Below are positions 1 through 11,600 of a stretch of DNA of 64,000 nucleotides, piece by piece. The notes beneath the pieces were generated by a model. The model was not told where the DNA came from. It saw only the letters and a program-made list of their open reading frames with translations, and did no database searches. Both the position numbers and the translations under genes were made by a program. Every line of letters begins with the position of its first letter. The stretch's first letter is position 1. Source of the stretch: Stomorhina lunata (lineage: Eukaryota > Arthropoda > Insecta > Diptera > Rhiniidae); NCBI GenBank assembly GCA_933228675.1, contig OW121744.1, positions 19,455,918-19,519,917 on the forward strand, in the 5' to 3' direction.

Positions 1-540
1 GCAAAAAATAAACTTAAAATTCCCATTATCTTCAGATTTACGAGCGTTTTAGTGATTTTTGTCTCATTTAAGAAAAGTTTATATGGGAGCTATGGTCAAA
101 TGTAGACCGATTTTAACGAAATTTGGTACAGTGATTTTAGTTTACATAAGCAGTATTTGTTTTAAATTTTATGAAAAAATATTGATATTTGTGGCCAATA
201 TATCAATTCCGGAAAGTGGGACCTATGGGAGGTACCATAAATAATGGACCAATTTTGACAAATTTCAATAACCATGGTCCACTATCAAAAAAATTATCTG
301 TACCAAATTTCATCAAATTATCTTTAGAATTGCGACCTGTAGTTTGATTACAATGTTTACATGGGTGTCCAGCCAGCCAACAAGACGGACGGACGGACGG
401 ACATAGCTAAATCGGCTCAGAAAGTGATTCTAAGCCTATTGGCATACTAAAAGGTGGGTCTAAGACAAATATTTCCATGCGTTACATACGTCAGCACAAA
501 CTTATAATACCCTTTCCACCTATGGTGGTGAAGGGTATAA
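1..540. mobile_element. dispersed repeat relic ending in a hairpin
   Basis: This segment is unlike its surroundings. It has a (GGAC)n-like run near 390-402, a moderately GC-rich tail, and a near-perfect terminal hairpin (stem TACCCTTTCCACC at 508-520 against GGTGGTGAAGGGTA at 524-537). Comparable hairpin-ended units are very common in blow-fly and fruit-fly non-coding DNA. I cannot assign a superfamily. The short ORF at 59-244 is not credible. The left end is outside the window. Confidence 0.45.
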
Positions 541-1459
541 AAATGCTAATTTTTATTTATAAATCTCTTCCAAGAGTGTATCAATGATTAAATTAACTCG
601 ATAGAAATTATATAGATACCGCTATTTCTTATTATAATTTATGCTTCTAAAGACCCCCTCTTTCTTTTTCCTATTTCTTTTAAAATATGAATTTTTGTAT
701 ATCTAACGCATAACGCATGTGTCTTAAGTCTTTAGTTTTTATCTACTGTTCTTCAGAGTAGTTTGTAATAAACCACATAAATGACGGATATAAACGAATG
801 TTGCTATAAATTATTTTATACGATGGATTATTTGTTGCATTATAATACATAATACCAGATATTATACAGAAAAATTAAATAGATAGAAATGCATAAGCAA
901 ATAAAATGCGTAAGCTTTCTTATATAAAGTGATGCTGTTTGAATCAATTTCTTAGATATTCAACAAAATAAATTAATTCTTTTGTATTGAATAGCCAGCA
1001 ATAAATTGTTAAGTTATTTTTATTTCCTTTATTAATGGAAATAATTGTATAACTGTTTTTTAAAAGCGCTGATAACATGTGGTTGGTTTAAATCATTGGT
1101 ATCTTCTTTAAGATACTCTTTGACCATAATATTTTAGTTTTTTGTTTATCTAAATCGAACAGTTATTTGACCGTATTTCAATGTTTTGTTTCGAATTGAT
1201 TTTATTGTGATACCACATTTTTTCTGGAATTTATTTGTATAATTGATTTGTTTCAAAAAAAGTGGAGTAAAAAACTAGTTTTGAATTGAAGAAATTATTG
1301 ACTCGAGATGGCTTTATAAATAATATCTATTGTTTTGTATCTAAATTTGATTTTATATGAACTAGAAGAATGCTTAAGTTTAAGATTAATGCTAATAAGT
1401 CTAAAAGAAAGACAATAGAAGATTGAAATGTAAATGAAATAAATTTGTTTTTATTAGTG
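541..1459. other. AT-rich intergenic DNA, nothing recognisable
   Basis: Simple AT-rich sequence without long ORFs, arrays or inverted ends. Confidence 0.5.
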
Positions 1460-1725
1460 AAGGTAGAAGGCCAATGCACGCGGCAAGCGGCTGCGGGCGG
1501 CAATCAGCCGTTTTTTGATTTGTCAAATTTCAAGCGGCTATGGAAAAAAGTAGAACTTTGTTCTACTTTTCCGCGCGGCAGATTTTTTCAGTGCTGTCAG
1601 ATTTAATTATATCCTACTCAGATATTTTTTTATATGAACATTTTTGTGAACAAGCGCACATTTTATGTACTGGCAATACTACGACCGCCCGCAGCCGCAT
1701 GCCGCGTGTATTGGCCCTGTACCTT
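1460..1725. mobile_element. 266-bp MITE with 41-bp terminal inverted repeats
   Basis: 1460-1500 and 1685-1725 are inverted copies matching at 37 of 41 positions. Both start AAGGTA and contain GGCCAAT, CACGCGGCA and GCGGCTGCGGGCGG. The GC-rich ends stand out in AT-rich DNA. The interior holds a perfect 11-bp hairpin (AAAAGTAGAAC, loop TTT) at 1546-1570. No transposase is encoded, so it is non-autonomous. I could not settle a target-site duplication or superfamily. Confidence 0.75.
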
Positions 1726-2404
1726 TATAGAGACAAATTTGGGTCTTGTACTGTTTGACGTTTTTCTGTTATAAAATATAAGACCAAAAATATTTTTACT
1801 TAAAATTTTTGGATTTTTGATATGAATTTTTTAGAAGAAAAATTTCGGTATATTTTTTATTGAAATATTTTCATCTGAAATTTCTTTACCTTTTTCTTTT
1901 TAGTAAAATTTTTGCTAAAAATTGTTTTCAGAGTATAGTTTTTGATGCAAATATTTTGTTGACAAATTTTTCAAATATTTTTGAGAAAATTTTTTTAACA
2001 GAAATAATTTATCTTCTGTAACAAAATTTTATCAAAAATATTTGAAAAATTTGTCTACAAAAATTTTACGTCAAAAATTTTACTATGTAAACTATTTTCA
2101 ATTGATCAACAAGAGAAATTACTTTGAAGTCTAACTATTTAATTTCGATGTATTATGGCCATCTAAGTACAAAAACACCCAAAATTTTGCATTCTATGGA
2201 TACGATCTAAAACTACGGATTTTTACAGAGGTCGTTCCATTTATTTTATTACATCTTGGGAATGGCTTATCTGAATTCATTAGAAGAAACATCGGCGGAT
2301 TCACCACAAAACGGTTGTGGAGTTTTTACACAAAAACGAAAATATTTTTTTTTTTGAAAATCAAAAAATTAACTCCTTAAAGAAAAATGTTGAAATTTAA
2401 AAAA
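1726..2404. other. AT-rich sequence with weak repeat traces
   Basis: Degenerate TTTTTC/GAAAAA tracts occur at 1790-2110. A small hairpin (CCACAA...TTGTGG) lies near 2311-2327. No gene seen. Confidence 0.4.
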
Positions 2405-2625
2405 AAATTTTATAAAAATTTTCCATGAAATTTTTATAAAAATTGTTCATGAAATTTTTATAAAAATTTTCCATGAAATTTTTTATAAAAATTTTCCATG
2501 AAATTTTTATAAAAATTTTCCATGAAATTTTTATAAAAATTTTCCGTGAAATTTTTATAAAAATTTTCCATGAAATTTTTATAAAAATTTTCCATGAAAT
2601 TTTTATAAAAATTTTCCATTTATTT
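2405..2625. repeat. 24-bp tandem repeat
   Basis: About nine copies of a 24-bp unit containing TTTTCCATGAAATTTTTATA. Because 24 is divisible by three, it reads as an eight-residue HEIFIKIF repeat in one frame. That reading is an artefact, not a gene. Confidence 0.85.
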
Positions 2626-3620
2626 TTTTTTTCAATTTTCTACATAATTTTTTTAATAAAAAATTTTCAAATAAACATTTTTACAAACTATATTATAAGA
2701 CATGGATTAAGAAAATTTTTCATATCTATAATTTTCTGCTTTCTTTACTTCTTTATAATTCCCATCAAACTTAATAAACTTGACATCAATAATTAAAAAA
2801 GCTTTTCTTTATTAAAAATTGTGTTAATAGATTAACTGTTATAAATATTATACAAATAATGAGTCAACGAATGAACGTGAATAAATAATTATTAAAAAAA
2901 TCTTTCTCTTAAACTAGAATTGTTGTTAACTTTTAAAACTTTTGGTGTTAATATCTGCTGGGAGTCAAAACAAAAGAAACATAATAAATTATAATTTAAC
3001 CATAATAACTAACTGTAAACGGTTTATGATGGGTCTATTAAAGACCGAAAATGAAAGAGTGTTAAAACAACTCACACTTTCAAAAGACTTTTTTTCCTTA
3101 CAAATAACTTTAGATCTTCTCTAATTCAATAAAAACTTCAGTCAACATTTTTTTTCTAAGCTTTTGAGATCTATTTGTTTTTTTTCTTCAGAAAATCTTG
3201 TACTGAGATTTATCTTTGAAGTGTTTTAGCGGCTTTTGTTTCAAACAAAAAGAAAATATTTCTCTTTTTAAATTTTATATATAATTTATTTCTTCAAATA
3301 ACTATTCATTATATTTTCGATAATCATATCATATTCAAATATATTTTATTTGTCCATTCATTTATTTTTTCTAAATCACGCATTCAATAAATTCAGAAAA
3401 AGAAACAAATTTCAAGAAATGAAATTTATTACCGTATTTGGCGCTGAAATGTTAAACAATGGCAGTTAAATTTGTGTCTACGGCTACGAAAGCTGTAATA
3501 GTAGAGTTTAGTGCAGGTTTATGAATGATCTTCTTCGCTGATCAACAGTAAAAAAACATTCTTTGGCATTAGTTCTTCAAGAGGAAAAAACTATACAAAA
3601 TTAACCCTTAAAGGAACAAT
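2626..3620. other. AT-rich intergenic DNA, no gene seen
   Basis: No array, inverted repeat or credible ORF. A 60-codon ORF at 2942-3124 has no recognisable features. Confidence 0.4.
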
Positions 3621-4031
3621 AAGACATAGACTAAGACATAGACTAAGACATAAACTAAGACATAGACTAAGACATAGACTAAGACATAGACTAAGACATA
3701 GACTAAGACATAGACTAAGACATAGACTAAGACATAGACTAAGACATAGACTAAGACATAGACTAAGACATAGACTAAGACATAGACTAAGACATAGACT
3801 AAGACATAGACTAAGACATAGACTAAGACATAGACTAAGACATAGACTAAGACATAGACTAAGACATAGACTAAGACATAGACTAAGACATAGACTAAGA
3901 CATAGACTAAGACATAGACTAAGACATAGACTAAGACATAGACTAAGACATAGACTAAGACATAGACAAAAACATAGACTAAGACATAGACTAAAACATA
4001 GTCTAAGGCAAAAACTATGACATAGACTAAG
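3621..4031. repeat. 12-bp minisatellite (GACATAGACTAA)n
   Basis: About 34 copies of GACATAGACTAA. They are nearly identical through the centre and decay only at the right edge (3960-4030) and in one early copy. All three forward frames meet TAA or TAG stops, so it is not coding. It is unrelated in sequence to the 31-bp superfamily. Confidence 0.95.
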
Positions 4032-5389
4032 ATAAGGAAATAAAATTATGTACGAAAGTTTCCTACAGAAAAAATGTGTTTATAATTTTTTTTCTTTATA
4101 ATTTTTTTTTTAATTTTTTTTATAAATTTTTTTTATAATTTTTTTCTTAAATTTTTTTTATTAAAATGTTTTTAATAAATTTCTTTAAAAAAATTTTCCT
4201 TTATAAATTGTTTTAATGTAAAAGCTTCTTTTAAACATGTTTTTGAAAAAATTTCCTTTTAAAATTTTCAAAAATTAAGTTTGTTACAAATTTTCTTTTG
4301 TTAAAACACTTGCTTGTTTAAGGGTTAATTAGTTCCTCGTTTGCGGTAGTTAAATACGTTTTTGCTTAAGAAAATTCTTCATAGAGTTTAACTAACTGAA
4401 AATAATCTCGGGCTTAGTGATTATTGCCATAAATTAAATAACTTTGCATGTTCAGCTACATGACGCCTTTTCTGGCAAGCAACAACTAGTAAAACGTCTT
4501 CTATCTGCAACATTTTCTTAGACAACATTTGAATATTCAGCTGCCGGCTAAGTTTAGGTAAATTTATAAATAGAGAAACGGACGGACGGATGGAAAGACA
4601 GACAATAAACTTTAACGCAAAAGTTACGCATTTGATTATATTCAAATAAATTCGAGTATAAAGTGATACAAGCATTTATTGCAAAATGGTTAAGATTTTG
4701 GTTTTGTATTTGAATAAATTCTAGCCAGTTTTGAAAATTGCTTGAGAAAAACAGTTATTGCTGCTGCTGTGTTTTCTTCAATGAATAGCATTTAATTTTA
4801 ATGGTTTAATGCGATTAACTAGTCGTATTGCTGTTGTTTATATTGAAATGAGTGAAGATTCGAAAACACCTGTATTGTCTTCCTAATTCAAATAGATTAT
4901 ATTTGGACCAGAGCTATCATATCAGCTGAAAAAAATTTCAATAATTTTTGTGTTTACAGTTGAAATAACTGCATGAAATTTGTTAGAATTAAAGTTAAAG
5001 AATATTTCAAGTATGCCTGGGATAATTAGAGATTTTGTCTATAAAATAAATTGGATTAGAAGCTTTTAAACTAAAATTATACTATGGTGCAAAAGTGAAA
5101 GAATATTGAATTTCCTTGTCTTTTGCCTCACAGTGTAATCTTTGCTTAGGAGCTTTAAATAGTTTTGCGTTTTACAATTAATGTCAATAGCTTTATTATT
5201 GAAAGATAATTATAAATTATAAACAAAGTATTATGAAGCTTCATAAAGTTATTATTATGTACTATAATCAGTCGCAGCCCATACCACCGGGAGCCAAAAG
5301 CATTTTGTAATTTTCGTAAATATCACGATTCCTAATGAAACTCGTGAAAAAGAGTGTTAAAAAATTCAGTTGGGATTTGGATGTTGCCA
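4032..5389. other. AT-rich intergenic DNA with a short GGAC run
   Basis: T-rich tracts lie at 4080-4200. A (CGGA)n-like run at 4578-4592 resembles the one in the element at 1-540. An 84-codon reverse ORF at 4421-4675 covers that run and is not recognisable as a protein. No firm feature is present. Confidence 0.4.
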
Positions 5390-7790
5390 AATTTTTGATA
5401 AAAATATTATTCTTTGGAAAATTTTTTGTAAAAAATTATTTTTTATAGAAAATTTTACGATAAACATATTCTGATGTGAAAAGTTCCAATAAAAATATCT
5501 GTCTATAAGAAAAATTTTCTTTAGAAAACTTTTCTATACAAAAATTTTTAATAAAAAATTTTCTTTAGAAATATTTTTAATACAAAAATTTTCTTTAGAA
5601 AAATTTTCTATAAAAAAATTTTCACAGAAAAATTGTTGATAGAAAAATTTTGAATAAAAAAAATTTCGAAAATTTTTCGTACAAATATTTTTGATAAAAA
5701 AAATTCAATAGAAAAATGTTAAATAAAAAAATTTCTATAAAAAAATTTTCATAGAAAAATTTTTGATAAAAATTATTTTTTATAATTTCAAGTAAAAATA
5801 TTTGTCTATAGAAAAATTTTCTTTGGATAACTTTTCTATAGAAAAATTCTTATAAAAAAAAAAATAAAAAAATTTTCTATGAAAATTTCAAGTAAAAATA
5901 TTTGTCTATAGAAAAATTTTCTTTAGAAAACTTTTCGATAGAAAAATTTTTAATCCAAAAATTTTTGATAAAAAAATTTTGTAGAAAAAATTTTTGGTAC
6001 AAAAACTTTTCTATAAAAATTTTTTAATACACAAATTTTCTTTAGAAAAATACACAAAGAAAAATAAAACAATTTTCTATACATAGAAACATTTTCTTTA
6101 GAAAAATGATTTAATAAAAAAAATTCAATAGAAACATTTTTGCTAAAAAAAATTTCGATAGAAACATTTTTGATAAAAAATTTTCGATAGAAAAATTTTT
6201 GATAAACAAATTAGAGAAAAATTTTCTATAGAAAAATTTTTTAGCAAAAAATTTTCGATAATAATATTTTTAAACAAAAATTTTAAATTTACAAAATTTT
6301 CGATAGAGAAATTTTTTATAGAAAAAATTTTGGTAGAAAAATTTTTCTGTGAAAATTTCCAGTAAAAATATTTGTCTGTAGAAAAATTTTGTTTAGAAAA
6401 CTTTTATATAAAAAGATTTTTAATACAAACATTTTCTTTAGAAAAATTTTTGATAAAAAAATTTTCTGTGAAAATTTCAAGTAAAAATATTTGTCTATAG
6501 AAAAGTTTTCTTTCGAAAACTTTTTTTATAGAAAAATTTTGAATACAAAAATTTTCTTTAGAATAATTTTTGATAAAAAATTTTCTAGAACAAAATATCT
6601 GATTCAAAAATTTTTGATAAAAAAAAAATCGATAGAAAAATTTTTCTGCGAAAATTTCTAGTAAAAATATTTATCTATAGAAAAATTTTCTTTAGAAAAC
6701 TTTTCTATAAAAAAATTTTTAATACACAAATTTTCTTTAGAAAAATTTCAAGTAAAAATATTTGTTTATGGAAAAATTTTCTATAGAAAAGTTCTTAAGA
6801 CAAAAATTTTCTTTAGAAAAATGTTTTATAAAAAAAAAATTCTGTGAAAATTTCAAGAAAAATATTTGTCTATAGAAAAATTTTCTTTAGAAAACTTTTC
6901 TATAGAAAAATGTTTAATGCATATATTAAGAATAAATAAAAAAATTTCTATTGAAAAATTTTCTTTAGAAAAATGTTTAATAAAAAAACTTCTACAAAAA
7001 TATTTTTATAGAAAAATGTTTGATAAAAAAATTTTAGATAGAAAAAATTTTCTAGAGAAAAATTTTCGATAACAATATTTTTTTATGCAAACATTTTCAA
7101 TTAAAAAAATTTTCTATACAAAAATTTTTGATACGAAGATTTTCTATAGAAAAATTTTTATACAAAAATTTTCTTTAAAAAAAATTTCGATAGAAAAATT
7201 TTTGTTAAAAAAATTTTTGATAGAAAAATTTTTGATAAAAAAATTTTCGAAAGAAACAATTTTGATAAAAAAAAATTAAGATAGAAAAATTTTTGATAAA
7301 AAAATTTAAGATAGAAAAATTTTTCATAATCAAATTATAAAAAAATTTTCTCTAAAAATAATTTTCTGTAAAAAAATATTCTAGAGAAAAATTTTCGATA
7401 ACAATAATTTTTTATATAAAATTACTAAATAGAAAAATTTTCGATAACAATATTTTTTTATAGAAAAATTTTCAATTAAAATTTTCTGTAGTAAAATTTT
7501 TAATACAAAAATTTTCTATAGAAAAATTTTTGATACGAAAATCTTCTATAGAAAAATTTTTAATACAAAAATGTTCTTTAAACAAATTTTCAATAGAAAA
7601 ATTTTAAATAAAAAAATTTTCGGTAGAAAAGTTTTAAATAAAAAAAAATCTTTGAGAAAACAATTTTCGAAAGGAACATTTTTGATAACAAACTTTCGAT
7701 AGAAAAATTTTTTGATAAAAACATTTTTAAACGAATAATTTAAAATAAAAAATTTCTGATATAAAAATTTTCGATAGAAAAGTTTGAAAA
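5390..7790. repeat. degenerate array of CTATAGAAAAATTTT-type units
   Basis: Continuous but diverged units of alternating A and T tracts around CTATAGAAAAATTTTC, with spacers such as TTTAGAAAA, GATAAAAAA and AATACAAAA. Apparent peptides rich in Phe, Ile, Lys and Glu (6404-6607 reverse, 6866-7279 forward) are translations of the repeat. It ends just before the splice acceptor at 7918. Confidence 0.85.
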
Positions 7791-7919
7791 AAATCGGAGT
7801 AGAAAATTATTAATTTTTAATACTTCAGAACTAAAAATCGAAATAAATACCAATTTTAGTTAAGTATATAAATTATCATACATTTTTAAATAGCCTTTTT
7901 TCCATTTTTCTCCTTTCAG

Positions 7920-8230
7920 ATGTTTGCCTCAAAAATATTGTCAACATTTCATAAAATTATTTTTTAAATCCTCCGATATCTTGACTATTCCATGCTGGGT
8001 GTATTGAAAATCATGTTTTTAAGCATAAAAAGACAACAGCAACAACAACTTTTAAATCATAATCCCTACATACAACAACCCCCCATAAAATCTCTAAAAG
8101 AGTGCATTAAATAACATTTATATAAAAAAAATTGGATTTCTCAAATAAAAATTAACAAATCTAATTAAAAAGAAAAACAAATTTATAAAAACATACAAAA
8201 AAAAATTTAAAAATTAAAATAACAATTCCC
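7920..8230 (+). other. probable 5'-UTR part of the sha start exon, with two upstream ORFs
   Basis: A strong acceptor (pyrimidine run ending TCTCCTTTCAG at 7919) sits just where the upstream repeats end, so an upstream non-coding exon is likely spliced here. Two short uORFs precede the sha ATG. One is at 7920-7967 (MFASKILSTFHKIIF). The other is at 7992-8114 (40 codons, with a KRQQQQQL patch). The remaining leader is A-rich. The boundary is inferred from sequence only. Confidence 0.45.
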
Positions 8231-8666
8231 ATGTCTGTTCTGCGAAACAATGTTGCCAGCAACATGTTGTTTGCTTTTATTATATGTCTCCTATTCTTTG
8301 TCACTCAAGCACAGGATACACTTAAAGCTGAAAAGTTAAAGGGAAATGTTAGTTTGGCTTCAGAGGCCCGTAGTGCCATGGATCGTATAGATAGCGTGAG
8401 TAATTTTCTACCACATCCCGCCAATTTTCTCCTAGACGATATAGTGTCGACAGCTGGTGCCGCAGGTGTGGCAACATCTGTTAATTTGACCAGACAACAT
8501 GATGGCGATATTTTTTGGACTAATGGTAATTTTTTAAGATATCATGAGAGAGATATTGGTATGATTAAAAAATTTTTTAAAGGTGTTAAATCTTGTAATG
8601 CCGATACTTGTGTGGGTCTTTCCAGTGGAACGGCATCATGGCTGGCGAAGGGTGTTAATAAAATAG
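8231..8666 (+). CDS. sha: sha exon 1: signal peptide and N-terminal ectodomain
   Basis: Encodes residues 1-145 plus the first base of codon 146. The ATG is chosen because it begins a classic signal peptide (polar start, then AFIICLLFFV, then TQA). The exon ends at a consensus donor, GTAAGA, at 8667. Reading on past it gives only KTEKEMYNKF and a stop. The segment holds NVS and NLT sequons, a DIFW motif near residue 93 and the cysteine pair C122/C127. The leader-proximal part (residues 30-80) is low in recognisable features and probably evolves quickly. Confidence 0.85.
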
Positions 8667-11600
8667 GTAAGACCGAAAAGGAAATGTATAACAAATTTTG
8701 AAAGTAACATACTTAAATTGTATAAGATTCAAAAATTTTCAAAAGAAAATCTCTAATCAAAAAATTGTATAGAAAATTTGTTTACCAAAAATTTTCTATA
8801 GAAAATTTTTTATATAATATTTTCTATATAAATTTTTTCTCTCAAAAATTTTGTTATCAAAAATTTTCTGCTGAAAATATTTTTACCTAAAATTTTCAAT
8901 AGAAAATTTTTTATCAAAAATTTTTTATTACGAATTTTTCTATGCAAAATTTATAATCAAAAATTTTTCTATAGAAATTTATTTTTATCAAAAATTATTG
9001 TGTGAGAAATTTTTAAACAAAAATTTTTCAAATTTTTTTTATCGAAAATTTTCTATATAAATTTTTTTTATGAAAAATTTTCTATACACAATTTTTTTCT
9101 CAAAAATTTTCTGTAGAAAATATTTATACCAAAAATTTTCTTTAGAAATTTTTTTATCAAAAATTTTTCTACGGAAAATTTTTTATAAGAAATTTGATTA
9201 AAAATTTATTCTTATCAAAAAATTTTTATTGAAAATATTCTCTTTATCAAAAACATTTTATAGAATTTTTTTTTATCGACAATTTTTCTATAAAAAAATT
9301 TTAATAAAAAATCAAGCATTTTTTGTATTAATATTTTACTATAGAAAATTTTTCTGTATAAATATTTTTGTACCAATTTTTCTATAGAAAAATATGTCTA
9401 TCGAAAATTATTCTATAGCAAATATTTTGAACGAAAATTTTTTATATAGAAAAATATTTTTATCGAAAATTTTTCTATAGAAAAATATTTTTATCGAAAA
9501 TTTTTCTATAGAAAAATATTTTTATTGAAAATTTTTCTATAGAAAATATTTTTAACGAAAATTTTTTTACAGAAAACTGTTTTTATCGAAAATTTTTCTA
9601 TAGAAAAATATTTCTATTGAAAATTTTTCTATAGAAAAATATTTCTATCGAAAATTTTTCTATAGAAAAATATTTCTCTCGAAAATTTTTCTATAGAAAA
9701 ATATTTCTATCGAAATTTTTTCTATAGAAAAATATTTCTATCGAAAATTTTTCTATAGAAAAATATTTCTATCGAAAATTTTTCTATAGAAAAATATTTC
9801 TATCGAAAATTTTTCTATAGAAAAATATTTCTATCGAAAATTTTTCTATAGAAAAATATTTCTATCGAAAATTTTTCTATAGAAAAATATTTCTATCGAA
9901 AATTTTTCTATAGAAAAATATTTCTATCGAAAATTTTTCTATAGAAAAATATTTCTATCGAAAATTTTTCTATAGAAAAATATTTCTATCGAAAATTTTT
10001 CTATAGAAAAATATTTCTATCGAAAATTTTTCTATAGAAAAATATTTCTATCGAAAATTTTTCTATAGAAAAATATTTCTATCGAAAATTTTTCTATAGA
10101 AAAATATTTCTATCGAAAATTTTTCTATAGAAAAATATTTCTATCGAAAATTTTTCTATAGAAAAATATTTCTATCGAAAATTTTTCTATAGAAAAATAT
10201 TTCTATCGAAAATTTTTCTATAGAAAAATATTTCTATCGAAAATTTTTCTATAGAAAAATATTTCTATCGAAAATTTTTCTATAGAAAAATATTTCTATC
10301 GAAAATTTTTCTATAGAAAAATATTTCTATCGAAAATTTTTCTATAGAAAAATATTTCTATCGAAAAATATTTCTATCGAAAATTTTTCTATAGAAAAAT
10401 ATTTCTATCGAAAATTTTTCTATAGAAAAATATTTCTATCGAAAATTTTTCTATAGAAAAATATTTCTATCGAAAATTTTTCTATAGAAAAATATTTCTA
10501 TCGAAAATTTTTCTATAGAAAAATATTTCTATCGAAAATTTTTCTATAGAAAAATATTTCTATCGAAAATTTTTCTATAGAAAAATATTTCTATCGAAAA
10601 TTTTTCTATAGAAAAATATTTCTATCGAAAATTTTTCTATAGAAAAATATTTCTATCGAAAATTTTTCTATAGAAAAATATTTCTATCGAAAATTTTTCT
10701 ATAGAAAAATATTTCTATCGAAAATTTTTCTATAGAAAAATATTTCTATCGAAAATTTTTCTATAGAAAAATATTTCTATCGAAAATTTTTCTATAGAAA
10801 AGTATTTCTATCGAAAATTTTTCTATAGAAAAATATTTCTATCGAAAATTTTTCTATAGAAAAATATTTCTATCGAAAATTTTTCTATAGAAAAATATTT
10901 CTATCGAAAATTTTTCTATAGAAAAATATTTCTATCGAAAATTTTTCTATAGAAAAATATTTCTATCGAAAATTTTTCTATAGAAAAATATTTCTATCGA
11001 AAATTTTTCTATAGAAAAATATTTCTATCGAAAATTTTTCTATAGAAAAATATTTCTATCGAAAATTTTTCTATAGAAAAATATTTCTATCGAAAATTTT
11101 TCTATAGAAAAATATTTCTATCGAAAATTTTTCTATAGAAAAATATTTCTATCGAAAATTTTTCTATAGAAAAATATTTCTATCGAAAATTTTTCTATAG
11201 AAAAATATTTCTATCGAAAATTTTTCTATAGAAAAATATTTCTATCGAAAATTTTTCTATAGAAAAATATTTCTATCGAAAATTTTTCTATAGAAAAATA
11301 TTTCTATCGAAAATTTTTCTATAGAAAAATATTTCTATCGAAAATTTTTCTATAGAAAAATATTTCTATCGAAAATTTTTCTATAGAAAAATATTTCTAT
11401 CGAAAATTTTTCTATAGAAAAATTTTTCTATAGAAAAATATTTTTATCGAAAATTTTTCTATAGAAAAATATTTTTATTGAAAATTTTTCTATAGAAAAT
11501 ATTATTAACGAAAATTTTTCTAAAGAAAAATATTTTTAACGAAAATTTTTCTATAGAAAAATATTTCTATCGAAAATTTTTCTATAGAAAAATATTTCTA

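Noticed and set aside
2473..2796. 107-codon ORF with an HEIFIKIF repeat
   Set aside because: It is the 24-bp tandem repeat read in frame (24 is a multiple of 3); no independent coding signal.
4421..4675. 84-codon reverse ORF
   Set aside because: It overlaps a CGGA simple run typical of dispersed repeats, and no domain or family is recognisable.
8667..8701. Exon 1 ORF continuing to a stop at 8699-8701
   Set aside because: GTAAGA at 8667 is a consensus donor, and splicing there restores frame with exon 2. The read-through would end the protein before the cysteine-rich region and membrane span.
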